64,000 nt of DNA from an uncultured Clostridia bacterium. Lineage in GTDB: Bacteria > Bacillota > Clostridia > Christensenellales > Borkfalkiaceae. Both the position numbers and the translations under genes were made by a program. Under the pieces are notes generated by a model, which did not search any database, had not been told where the DNA came from, and was given only the letters and a program-made list of their open reading frames with translations. How positions within the stretch are numbered: position 1 is the first letter of the stretch; every line of letters starts with the position of its first letter. The stretch is taken from positions 21,533 to 85,532 of the forward strand of contig CALVWQ010000005.1 of the NCBI GenBank assembly GCA_944367535.1. Reading direction: 5' to 3'. Positions 44,641 to 53,181 of the stretch are shown piece after piece.

Positions 44641-46197
44641 TCAGATTATGATTTTATAAGAATATTGCATCGACGATGAATCGGTGTATCTAACCAAGGT
44701 ACAGTCGCCGTAAGTGCTGAAAGTCGCCTTTGCCGTCGAAGTGAAGAGCACTCGTTCCCTGCCCGTAAGGAAACTGTAAACTCCGTCCGTCAACGTATAA
44801 TATCCGTATGAGTCATAACTGTCATAACCGACTATTTCGCTTTCCGAACCGTCATAAATATAATATTTTGTTTCTCTGTCGCCGCCTAAATCTACAATCT
44901 TTCTCAAAATTACGTAATCGCCGAAATTTTCAACGACTGCGGCATCATTATCGGCAAGGTTATATAACTGTTCGGTAAGGTCGGCGTTATATATGAATCC
45001 TCCGATTTCGGTAAGGCCGCCCGTAACGCTCGCGGAATTTGTTTTAGAAATAACATTGCCTTCATTATCGATAATATATGCGTAACCCAGATTGTCGGTA
45101 AAAGTCCACCTGTTTTCGCCGATATTTAGAATATAATTGCCTTTTGCGGGCCCAAAAACAGCTTCGGCGTCAAGACGACACACGCCCTTCCCGTCGTTAC
45201 CGAGCACGATTAAACTCTTGTGATCCAATAATCTTTCGTTTTCGATTGCGTATACGTAAGCAACGTTTTCCGCCTTATCGGTATATGTCTTGCCGAAATC
45301 GGAAACCGTAAACTTATTGAGACACGTGTCAATGATGAAATTGAGGTCCAATTCCCTTATTTCGGGTTCATCTTCCGATTGACCGATATCCCATATATAC
45401 GATTTCAGACTGTATTTAGTCCCACGTTTATCAATATAATCATACCCCGATTCCGCAGGGGGCTCGGTTATGATTTCCTGAACAAGGACATTACCGTCGC
45501 CTAATATAAACCATCCTATATTTGCGTATGACGCGAATTCGAGTTTCTTGTAATTATCGTAACTGGAAAAATTCCTTTCATACGCTTTCAGGTTTTTATC
45601 GGAATAATCGTAAATGTATTTATCTGACACCGTGCCGTCGGGAATTACCGCGTCGTCGGACACCGAATAAGGATTGGCGGTGATTTTTCCGGACGCTTCC
45701 GCAAAGAAAATGCTGCCCGAAACATCGATTATCTGCTCTTTAACCGAAAGCGAGGCCAAACCCGTTGTACGGAAAAATTCGTTACCCAAATCGTCATAGT
45801 ATATTTTTTCCCGAGAATCCGAAGACTCCGACTCGGCAGTTATTATATACCTTTCTTCTCCGCCCGAAGCATATCTGTTATAATAGAACGACCACGACAT
45901 TCCGCCGGTTTCGGCAAACGTGCGGAGAACGCCGCTTTTATAAAAATACAACCCCGTCGTCATATTACCCGATTCCGTTTTTGAAAAACGCAGACTGTTC
46001 CCCAAATTCCCCGTAAAACCATATCCTTGAAGTTCGGGCAAATCGACCGTTTCTTTAACGTTCTTATTTACAACAAGATATTCCGCAAGATTTTCCGGTA
46101 ATTTAAGTTTTGATACTACTCCGCCCGAATTACAAGCCGTAAAAAGCATTACTGCGGACAAAAGCGCGGCAACAAAAAGCAAACCCGTCTTTTTCAT
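44641..46197 (-). CDS. Lipoprotein of unknown function, paralogue A
   Basis: 518 residues from ATG 46197 (GGGAGG nine bases upstream; GTG 46206 abuts the ribosome site). A lipoprotein signal peptide ends in LFTAC. The rest is beta-rich, with repeated Y-D-x-x-G-N or YxIYD turns (YYDDLGNEF, YIIDNEGNVIS) reminiscent of propeller-like strands. DKAENVAYVYAIENERLLDHK recurs almost unchanged in the next gene (DKAENMAIIYAIEDKRINENK), so the two arose by duplication. No known family is recognised. Located 15 bp downstream of its paralogue and probably cotranscribed. Confidence 0.6.
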   Translation of the reverse strand: MKKTGLLFVAALLSAVMLFTACNSGGVVSKLKLPENLAEYLVVNKNVKETVDLPELQGYGFTGNLGNSLRFSKTESGNMTTGLYFYKSGVLRTFAETGGMSWSFYYNRYASGGEERYIITAESESSDSREKIYYDDLGNEFFRTTGLASLSVKEQIIDVSGSIFFAEASGKITANPYSVSDDAVIPDGTVSDKYIYDYSDKNLKAYERNFSSYDNYKKLEFASYANIGWFILGDGNVLVQEIITEPPAESGYDYIDKRGTKYSLKSYIWDIGQSEDEPEIRELDLNFIIDTCLNKFTVSDFGKTYTDKAENVAYVYAIENERLLDHKSLIVLGNDGKGVCRLDAEAVFGPAKGNYILNIGENRWTFTDNLGYAYIIDNEGNVISKTNSASVTGGLTEIGGFIYNADLTEQLYNLADNDAAVVENFGDYVILRKIVDLGGDRETKYYIYDGSESEIVGYDSYDSYGYYTLTDGVYSFLTGRERVLFTSTAKATFSTYGDCTLVRYTDSSSMQYSYKIII

Positions 46198-46212
46198 ATC
46201 TTTCACCCTCCC

Positions 46213-48084
46213 TTATTCAATCTCGGCAGACTCGACAACGGTATATGTCTTATAAGCATATATCAAACTATCCTGAGCGTCTTTTTTGGAATAACATAAT
46301 ACATAATTATCGGAGACGGAATAGCAATTTACAAAATCGCTATCTTGAACGTCTAAAATAAGGTCTCCCTTCACACCGTAATATGCCTTACGGTAACTTC
46401 CCGTTTCGTCGCGATATTCTATTGCGAAAACGACGCCGTCATAATCCGCCACTCTCATATCTGGCGATGTTTTCAGCAGCTCGCCGTCCGAACCGTAAAG
46501 CCTGTACTCCGTTTCCGCACCTTCGGTATTGACGGTTATAAAGCCGCAGGCTTCGCTGCCGAAAGTTATGACTCCGCCGTACACCGAATCGCAGTCTATC
46601 GAAGCGCTGCCTCCGGAATTTATGAGTTTAAATTCGTATCCCCCGCCCGAATTTGAGATTTTTGCTATAAATGCTCCGTTTATAGTTATTATCTCTGTAT
46701 TGTTTTCTTCGGCGGAATAATCATAAATCACATTGAAATCATTATCGTAAATACGGCAATTCTCGCTTGAATAACAGATGTCGAAGTTATATCGTAAATT
46801 TTCGTATATGTTCTTTTCAAAAGATGCCAAAATATTGCAGGAGGCATCCACAATATAAACATTGCCGTTCTCGGTTTCTATACTATATTTCCCTGACCCC
46901 ACGGGCGAAGGTATGTCGTTCTGAGTCGGAATAAATCCGTCCAGGCGCGCTTTGAGATCGAAATTATTATCCATGATTACATAAATCTTTTTGTTCTCGT
47001 TTATTCTCTTGTCTTCGATAGCATAAATTATCGCCATGTTTTCCGCCTTATCGGTCAAAACGTTCTGACCATTTAACAATTCTGCGTAAAACGTTCTGCT
47101 GTAAGAAGAACCGATAATAAACGAGACACCGGATTTTTTGAATTTCATCTTATTAAGGTCGAGTTTACCCGTATAGAGTTTATATTTGGTTTCGCCGTCG
47201 ATATAATCGTAATCGTTCGTTTCTCCGCCGACCGCAACGCTGTATTGCATGGCGAAAGAATTGTCGTTAAGCACAAAATACTTAAAATTCACCGCTTCGG
47301 ACGGCACAATATAATATCCTCTTAAACTATAATCGGAATTATAAGAACAAATATAATATACCGAATCGACATTAATCACTTTGATGTATATACCATTTAA
47401 GGAAATCAAATTTTCTTCACGGGAATACAAGGGATTATAATCGGTCATTTCGGCGAGCGTTCCGTCGGAAGCGGCACGATACACTCTGTTGCCTATAAAT
47501 ACAGTGTCTTCGTCGGTACTGTATATGCCGTAAAGGGACTTTCCGATTTCCTCCTCGCTGTAAGAGACTAATTCGTTGCCGTTTACATCATAGTATTTAT
47601 AACATAAAGAATTCGTGCCGTCCTGTGCAATCCCGTACACTTCCGCGACGACGGCAAAACCTTCAATGCTGATAAAGCTATTATTCAAAAAATATTCATA
47701 AACGATAACATCCGTGTCCCCATAATACTCTCCCGTATCGGCCGACTCGTCGAATTGTAGTTCGGGGAGCATAACGGACAAACCTTTTAATACAGAATAA
47801 ACGCTGCGTTTCTGCTTGACCGTAGTGCCGTTTTCGGCATACTCCTCCTTACTCATTACCAAATATTTGTTTGATTGTAGAACCGATTCTATTTCCCAAC
47901 CGTCGTACTCTGAAAGGTCATTCGCTTCGTAGTCATAAGCGTTGTTATGAAAAATACGGTTGATGTATTCGTCTATGCTCTTGGCGTTTTTGACATTTAC
48001 CGATGTACCGCATGCGGACAGCCCGACTGCAAACATTAAGACGCCGGTAAGTGTCAATATTGTAAGAAAAATTTTTCTTGCCAT
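46213..48084 (-). CDS. Lipoprotein of unknown function, paralogue B
   Basis: 623 residues from ATG 48084, where GGGAGG is well placed; the frame opens 24 codons earlier without a ribosome site. Lipobox LSAC at the end of a signal peptide (FLTILTLTGVLMFAVG). The body is beta-rich with repeated strands like DGELL, YDANGNEL-type turns and Y-rich segments. Together with the downstream paralogue it forms a two-gene surface lipoprotein operon driven by a strong promoter. Possible role: cell-envelope sensor or binding protein; nothing in the sequence identifies a ligand. Confidence 0.6.
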   Translation of the reverse strand: MARKIFLTILTLTGVLMFAVGLSACGTSVNVKNAKSIDEYINRIFHNNAYDYEANDLSEYDGWEIESVLQSNKYLVMSKEEYAENGTTVKQKRSVYSVLKGLSVMLPELQFDESADTGEYYGDTDVIVYEYFLNNSFISIEGFAVVAEVYGIAQDGTNSLCYKYYDVNGNELVSYSEEEIGKSLYGIYSTDEDTVFIGNRVYRAASDGTLAEMTDYNPLYSREENLISLNGIYIKVINVDSVYYICSYNSDYSLRGYYIVPSEAVNFKYFVLNDNSFAMQYSVAVGGETNDYDYIDGETKYKLYTGKLDLNKMKFKKSGVSFIIGSSYSRTFYAELLNGQNVLTDKAENMAIIYAIEDKRINENKKIYVIMDNNFDLKARLDGFIPTQNDIPSPVGSGKYSIETENGNVYIVDASCNILASFEKNIYENLRYNFDICYSSENCRIYDNDFNVIYDYSAEENNTEIITINGAFIAKISNSGGGYEFKLINSGGSASIDCDSVYGGVITFGSEACGFITVNTEGAETEYRLYGSDGELLKTSPDMRVADYDGVVFAIEYRDETGSYRKAYYGVKGDLILDVQDSDFVNCYSVSDNYVLCYSKKDAQDSLIYAYKTYTVVESAEIE

Positions 48085-48146
48085 GTTTAGCCTCCCAGTT
48101 TTATTGCGATAACCCCAGAAGCCGGCAAATCGCTTTTTATAATTAT

Positions 48147-48175
48147 AATATAACATTTACGTATCAATATGTCAA
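48147..48175 (-). promoter_or_regulatory. Promoter of the lipoprotein pair
   Basis: TTGACA (48175-48170) and TATATT (48152-48147), 17 bp apart, 63 bp before the ATG at 48084. A near-consensus sigma-A promoter. Confidence 0.75.
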
Positions 48176-48274
48176 TATCCGATTTAAAAAAATACGGAAA
48201 AACATGGATTTTTCCGTAAGTAAGCCCTCAATTGTCCGATAAACCGATCGTTATATATCGTGACATAAAATTTA

Positions 48275-48877
48275 CTAATCTTCTTTTTTAAGTTTTGTTT
48301 CCAGAAGGTCTTTTATCTGACCCAAAAGTCCCTCGACGGAATTCTTTTCCGCAGCAGCTTTCTCGGCTTTAATGCGCTCTTCCTCCGCCGCTTTCGCAGC
48401 TGCCGCCTTCTCGGCAAAATAACTGTTTACCGCCTGTTTGTCTTTTATATCGATGCCATGCTCGGCGAGTTCTTTCTTTTCCGCTTTCCCGAGCCTCATC
48501 TTTTTGAGTTCGGACCTTATTTCCTCGTTTTTCGCTTTTACCCTGTTAATTGTTCTAACAATCAGGAAAAGAACCAACGCTATAATAAGAAAGTTGATTA
48601 CCGCGTTTATGAAAGCGCCCCAATCTATATATATGGAATTAGCGAGATCAACCGACCCGTCTTCAAGTCTGGCGACATGAAGAAAGGTATATACTTCGCT
48701 TAGAGAATCCGCTCCTAAAACAAGCGATAAAAGCCAGTTTATAACAGGCTTGAAAATGCTATTGCCGAGTGTATTCACTATTGCCGTAAACGCTCCGCCC
48801 ACTATGACGCCGACCGCCATATCTACCACGTTGCCGCGCGATATAAAGGTCTTGAACTCCGCAAAAAACTTCTTCAT
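48275..48877 (-). CDS. mscL: Large-conductance mechanosensitive channel MscL
   Basis: 200 residues. N-terminal amphipathic helix and first membrane helix (FAEFKTFISRGNVVDMAVGVIVGGAF), a periplasmic-type loop and second helix (FINAVINFLIIALVLFLIV) define MscL, which opens under hypo-osmotic shock. Most MscL proteins have 130-150 residues; this one carries a longer C-terminal extension, rich in A, E and K (EKAAAAKAAEEERIKAEKAA), likely a coiled coil. The start overlaps the stop of a 34-residue ORF by four bases. Confidence 0.95.
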   Translation of the reverse strand: MKKFFAEFKTFISRGNVVDMAVGVIVGGAFTAIVNTLGNSIFKPVINWLLSLVLGADSLSEVYTFLHVARLEDGSVDLANSIYIDWGAFINAVINFLIIALVLFLIVRTINRVKAKNEEIRSELKKMRLGKAEKKELAEHGIDIKDKQAVNSYFAEKAAAAKAAEEERIKAEKAAAEKNSVEGLLGQIKDLLETKLKKED

Positions 48878-48978
48878 CTTTTACCCTTCTTCTTCAATTT
48901 TATCAGTTTCGTTACGATTTTTTTACATTCGGCGGGGCCAGCCGCGGCGAGCCGCTCTAATAGTTTTTTTTCATTCAT
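48874..48978 (-). CDS. 34-residue basic peptide coupled to uppP and mscL
   Basis: ATG 48978 overlaps the uppP TGA by one base, and the TGA at 48874-48876 overlaps the mscL ATG (ATGA). The peptide reads MNEKKLLERLAAAGPAECKK then IVTKLIKLKKKGKR: an amphipathic, strongly basic helix. Such perfect stop/start junctions on both sides suggest it is translated, at least to pass ribosomes on to mscL. Function unknown. Confidence 0.5.
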   Translation of the reverse strand: MNEKKLLERLAAAGPAECKKIVTKLIKLKKKGKR

Positions 48979-49766
48979 CATACTTTAAAACACGCCATGG
49001 ATATGACAGACGCCGCCGCCATTAAGAGCAGATAAAGAGAAAACCATTTATAGTTTGCCTTTTTAATGACTTTGAGCATCAGCTTTATGGCGAGATAGCC
49101 CGTTAAAGCTGCGGTCGCCACACCGAACAGTATGGGCAATATCTCAATATTCAATCCCTCTTTTATCGATTTATATCCCGACACGAGCGCCGCTCCGAGT
49201 ATTACGGGAATACTCATTAAAAAAGCGAAGTTGGCATTTTCGCCGCGTTCCACTCCCGCATAACATCCCGCCGATATGACTGTCCCGCTGCGCGAAAGAC
49301 CGGGGACTATCGCCACGCTCTGTGCGACGCCCATTGCAATTGCGCTTTTATAAGAAAGAGGAAGCGCGCGATCGTATTTTTTCTGAACTATTTCCGAGAC
49401 GAAAAGCTCTACGGCGGTGAGAAAGAATGTTCCGCCGAGAAGGCATGCGGCGAGCAAATCCTTACCGTAAAACGCCTCCTCCACTATGTCGCCGAGCAAA
49501 AAACCGGTAAGCGCGGCGGGTACGGACGCTATCACGAGAAACAGCAGTTTATCGAGAGGTTTCCTGAACAAACCGATTATCTCTTTGAAAAATACTATAC
49601 AAACGGGAATAAGCGTACCTATATGCAGCATAATGTCGAAAAAAAGGCTGCCCTCGGCAACTCCGAGCCAGCGCTGCATTATAATGAGATGTCCGCTCGA
49701 CGACACGGGAAGAAACTCCGCCAGTCCCTGTACCGCCCCGAGAATTATTGCCTGCCAAATTTCCAT
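48978..49766 (-). CDS. uppP: Undecaprenyl-diphosphatase UppP (BacA)
   Basis: 262 residues, membrane protein. Signatures: GAVQGLAEFLPVSSSGHLII and VPGLSRSGTVISAGCYAGV, the two catalytic regions of BacA-type phosphatases that recycle undecaprenyl diphosphate for cell-wall synthesis. At the head of uppP-peptide-mscL. Some bacitracin tolerance is expected from its activity. Confidence 0.96.
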   Translation of the reverse strand: MEIWQAIILGAVQGLAEFLPVSSSGHLIIMQRWLGVAEGSLFFDIMLHIGTLIPVCIVFFKEIIGLFRKPLDKLLFLVIASVPAALTGFLLGDIVEEAFYGKDLLAACLLGGTFFLTAVELFVSEIVQKKYDRALPLSYKSAIAMGVAQSVAIVPGLSRSGTVISAGCYAGVERGENANFAFLMSIPVILGAALVSGYKSIKEGLNIEILPILFGVATAALTGYLAIKLMLKVIKKANYKWFSLYLLLMAAASVISMACFKV

Positions 49767-49812
49767 AATAAACCTTCCTTGAATTAAATATTTTTCCGTT
49801 ATGAGCGGTAAC

Positions 49813-50718
49813 TCATTGTTCTTTTTTTTCGGTTGCGGGAGAAATCAATTTTAGAAATTCCTTTACGGCAAAAGTCAGCGTTTCGTTTTTAGGAAGACAC
49901 AGCCCTATCGCACGCGACGGCAATGCGGGCACGGTTACAATTTCCCTTAACGCTCCGCTTTCGAGTTCGTGCCGCACAAATTCGCGCGGAATACACGCTA
50001 TGCCTATCCCCGATTTTGCAAGTTCCACCATGAGTTCAAGACTCGCAAGTTCTATCTCGGGATGAAGATGAATGCCCTGTGAATGGGCAAAAGAAACTAT
50101 CGCCTGTCGCGTTGCGGTTGAAAGTTCCAGCATTAAAAGAGGATAATCCTGCAATCTCTTTAAATCGACCACACCTTCCGTGAGTTCGTAAAACCTTTCT
50201 CCTGCCACAAAAGTGTCATGAAGTTGCATCACGCTGTTAACGAGGTTTATTTCACTGTCGTCAATAGGAAGATTGACAAAACCTATATCGCCCTTCTTGT
50301 TCTTCAAAAGTTCTATCGTATCGCCCGATGTGCCGTTTTGCAAGATAAGATTAACATCGGGATATTTTTCGTGGTATTCTTTTATGTAAGGAAGAAGAAA
50401 ATGCGTGGCAACGGTATCGGAAGCACATATTCTCACCACTCCCGTCGCGGTATCTTTTAGTTCGGCATACCTGTTTTCCACTTCTTCAAAAAGTTTAAGC
50501 GCCTGCTCCACGAGCGGGAAAATCTGCTTTCCTCCCGTCTCGGAAAGTTCCATGCCCTTATGCGTGCGGATGAAAAGCGAACCGCCCAATTGCGTTTCAA
50601 GCTGTTTTATCGCCTGCGAAACGGCGGGCTGCGAAATATACAGTTCTTCCGCCGCCTTGGTAAGGCTGCCGCATTTGGCTACGGTATAAAATGCCTTATA
50701 GAGTTCGAGGTTTGCCAT
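49813..50718 (-). CDS. LysR-family transcriptional regulator
   Basis: 301 residues. N-terminal winged HTH: LELYKAFYTVAKCGSLTKAAEELYISQPAVSQAIKQLETQLG, then a type-2 periplasmic-binding-like effector domain (TGVVRICASDTVATHFLLPYI, GIGIACIPREFV). It belongs to the CysL/CbbR-like group. It lies between mnmE and uppP on the same strand, so the target is not evident. GAAAGGGGAAAAAT precedes the ATG. Confidence 0.92.
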   Translation of the reverse strand: MANLELYKAFYTVAKCGSLTKAAEELYISQPAVSQAIKQLETQLGGSLFIRTHKGMELSETGGKQIFPLVEQALKLFEEVENRYAELKDTATGVVRICASDTVATHFLLPYIKEYHEKYPDVNLILQNGTSGDTIELLKNKKGDIGFVNLPIDDSEINLVNSVMQLHDTFVAGERFYELTEGVVDLKRLQDYPLLMLELSTATRQAIVSFAHSQGIHLHPEIELASLELMVELAKSGIGIACIPREFVRHELESGALREIVTVPALPSRAIGLCLPKNETLTFAVKEFLKLISPATEKKEQ

Positions 50719-50733
50719 ATTTTTCCCCTTTCT

Positions 50734-52071
50734 TTATTTTCCCACGCAGAAGCGCGAAAAAATATCGTCAATTATATCTTCCGAAGCGGTCTTGCCCGAA
50801 ATCTCCCCGAGCGCGTCCCACCCTGATTTTATATCCGTCGCGACGAGGTCAAGCGGCAAAGTTTTTACGCCCGCCTGTGCCTCTTCAAGACTTTTCTCGG
50901 CACGAATCAGCGCCCTATAATGTCTTTCTTCGCACAGATAATCTCCGTTAAGGTCTGTTTCCGAGCCGACCGCGCGTTCATAAAGCGCGTCTTTCACCGC
51001 ATCTATGTTCTCACCGGTCAGCGCCGAAACATACACGTCCGCCCTTTCGTCCGTTACGCTGTTTTTATCGGACTTGTTGATGACGGTTATAACGTTTTTA
51101 TCTTTAATAAGTTTTTTTATTTTTCTGTCCTCTTCGGTGATATCCGAGGCGTCCATGACGAACAGCAGAACGTCGCTTTCTTCCAGCACGCGGCGGGAAA
51201 GAGCAACGCCCATGTTTTCAATTTTATCCTCACTTTCTCTTATCCCCGCAGTGTCCGAGAAAAGAAACCTCACACCTTTTATGTCCGCATTCCCTTCGAC
51301 AACGTCCCGCGTTGTTCCCGCGACGTCCGAAACAATAGCCCGTTCAAAATGCAAAAGCGCATTTAAAAGAGAACTTTTACCCGTGTTAGGCTTTCCTACA
51401 ATACCTACCTTGACCCCGTTCTTCACGCGGCTGCCCGCAGCAAATGTCGATATTAAAGAGCGGGTCTTGTCGATAACCTCTTCAACAGCCTTGCAGACTT
51501 TTTCTCGCGAAGTCTCTTCGAGGCCCTCCTCGGGAAAATCCATGTCAGCGTCTATCTGCGAAAGAGCGGCGGTAAGCACTTCCTGCATATTCTCCACTTC
51601 TCGCGTCAATTTTTCTCTGTACAAAGAATACCCCGCCCTGACTCCTCCCGCGGACTCGCTGTTTATCATGTCTATAAGCCCTTCCGCCGAGGCGAGAGAA
51701 AGTTTTCCGTTAAGAAAAGCGCGGCGTGTGAATTCGCCGTTCTCGGCAAGTCTTGCGCCAAGCGAAAGTATCTTTTTTAAAACGCCTTTCGTTATGGCCG
51801 TGCCGCCATGCGTGTGAAATTCAACAGTGTTTTCACCCGTAAAAGAAGCGGGTGCACGGAAAAAAACGCACATTCCGTAATCGGAAAATCCGTCCGCTAA
51901 AATTTCGCCCGCATACATTCTGTTGGGTTCGAAATCACGCACTGCTTTTTTTGTCGACGGAACAAACATCTTTTCGGCTATGTCGAGAGGATTGTCTCCG
52001 CTTATTCTTATGACCGCCACTCCCGCCGCGCCGAGCGCGGTGGATATAGCGGCTATGTTATCGTTTCTCAT
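50734..52071 (-). CDS. mnmE: tRNA modification GTPase MnmE
   Basis: 445 residues. N-terminal tetrahydrofolate-binding domain (IAAISTALGAAGVAVIRISG, VEFHTHGGTAITKGVL), G domain with GKPNTGKSS, DVAGTTRD and DTAGI, and the C-terminal CVGK whose cysteine is required for modification. With MnmG it forms cmnm5U34 in tRNA. MnmG is not in the window. The ribosome site is weak. Confidence 0.97.
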   Translation of the reverse strand: MRNDNIAAISTALGAAGVAVIRISGDNPLDIAEKMFVPSTKKAVRDFEPNRMYAGEILADGFSDYGMCVFFRAPASFTGENTVEFHTHGGTAITKGVLKKILSLGARLAENGEFTRRAFLNGKLSLASAEGLIDMINSESAGGVRAGYSLYREKLTREVENMQEVLTAALSQIDADMDFPEEGLEETSREKVCKAVEEVIDKTRSLISTFAAGSRVKNGVKVGIVGKPNTGKSSLLNALLHFERAIVSDVAGTTRDVVEGNADIKGVRFLFSDTAGIRESEDKIENMGVALSRRVLEESDVLLFVMDASDITEEDRKIKKLIKDKNVITVINKSDKNSVTDERADVYVSALTGENIDAVKDALYERAVGSETDLNGDYLCEERHYRALIRAEKSLEEAQAGVKTLPLDLVATDIKSGWDALGEISGKTASEDIIDDIFSRFCVGK

Positions 52072-52207
52072 TTTACTTTTTTCCGACTGCTGACCGGTTT
52101 TTATTCAGGTAGTTTTTATATACAGAAAGTGTGTTTATTATCTGTATAATCTCTATATAAGATACTCAATCTCAATAGTTATTATAATATGTTTATCTAT
52201 ACAATTC

Positions 52208-52235
52208 TGCCGCGCTAAAAGTAATACGCGCGGCA
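52208..52235. repeat. Intergenic hairpin
   Basis: TGCCGCGC and GCGCGGCA pair with a 12-base loop. It lies about 70 bp past the stop at 52307, but on the minus strand no T tract follows; on the plus strand AATTTTAT follows, with no plus-strand gene before it. Role uncertain. Confidence 0.5.
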
Positions 52236-52306
52236 ATTTTATAAAACTCTTTTAAGTTATATTTTAGCATGATTTTATAGATATTTAATGAAAAATAAAT
52301 CGATAC

Positions 52307-53149
52307 TTATTCTTTCTTATCGTCGTCAAACTCGGAAAACGGGTCTCCGGGGTCTTTTTCGCCTCGTTCCGCAAATTCCGAAAAGGGAGTTTCGGGCGGC
52401 TTAGGCGCGTTCGGATCGGGATTGCGACCGTAATACGGATTCCCGTAAGGTCCGCCGTAATACATGTTTCCGTAACGCGAGCGCAAATAATCGGAATATT
52501 TTATAGGCTCTTTTTTGCGTATTGCAAATACGAAAGGTCCGAAAAGTCCCAAAAACGAGAATACCGCGGCAAGTATATAGTGCTGTGGCCAATATCTCTT
52601 GAAAAGATTTATATACATTGCGATGGTTATAACCAAAACAAGCAATGAAAAAACATTTGAAACAATATAAATTCCCACCATTATCGGCGACGCGGTCGAA
52701 GGGAACGGATTGATAAAATTACTGCCCGTTTCCAGACCTATCATCGCCCCCGCATTTACCAAAGTAACGGTACCGCCTTGCATATAATAACCTATTATGG
52801 GATACCACTTTATGAAATCATAAGTAAAAGAAAGCGCACCCCCTATTGCAAAGACAAGCCCGAACCACAGCGCGCATTTCTTCATGGAAATTCCGAAAAC
52901 AAGCGTGTCTTCCACCACCCTGCATGCTACATACAGCCATAAAAGAGGTATCCATGCCATGGCGGCGAATTTAAGTCCCTTGCGTTTTGCCAGCGTATAC
53001 ACTCCAATTGAACGCAGAGCGTAAAAAGCGAGAATTACCGACACCGTTATGACGGCAAAGATTATGACCAGCGTATTGGAAACCTGAACCGTGGCCGCTT
53101 GATTGTCAATCATAAATTTAATACTGACAGTACCTAATTTTAAAGGCAT
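52307..53149 (-). CDS. Hypothetical multi-pass membrane protein with PFSEF-repeat tail
   Basis: 280 residues with about five membrane helices (NTLVIIFAVITVSVILAFYALRS, FAAMAWIPLLWLYVACRVV, and others) and a cytoplasmic tail rich in G, Y, N and P (YGNMYYGGPYGNPYYGR). The last 30 residues contain PFSEF twice, in acidic surroundings. The WIPLLW and FGxxxxF motifs occur in many uncharacterised Clostridia proteins. No enzymatic motif is seen. Same strand as proS (33 bp away) and mnmE. Confidence 0.6.
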   Translation of the reverse strand: MPLKLGTVSIKFMIDNQAATVQVSNTLVIIFAVITVSVILAFYALRSIGVYTLAKRKGLKFAAMAWIPLLWLYVACRVVEDTLVFGISMKKCALWFGLVFAIGGALSFTYDFIKWYPIIGYYMQGGTVTLVNAGAMIGLETGSNFINPFPSTASPIMVGIYIVSNVFSLLVLVITIAMYINLFKRYWPQHYILAAVFSFLGLFGPFVFAIRKKEPIKYSDYLRSRYGNMYYGGPYGNPYYGRNPDPNAPKPPETPFSEFAERGEKDPGDPFSEFDDDKKE

Positions 53150-53181
53150 AAATCACTCCTTTACGCCATATAATCGGGCGC

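Noticed and set aside
52208-52235. Terminator for the membrane-protein/proS transcript
   Set aside because: The stem is good but no T tract follows in the needed orientation, so it is listed only as a hairpin.
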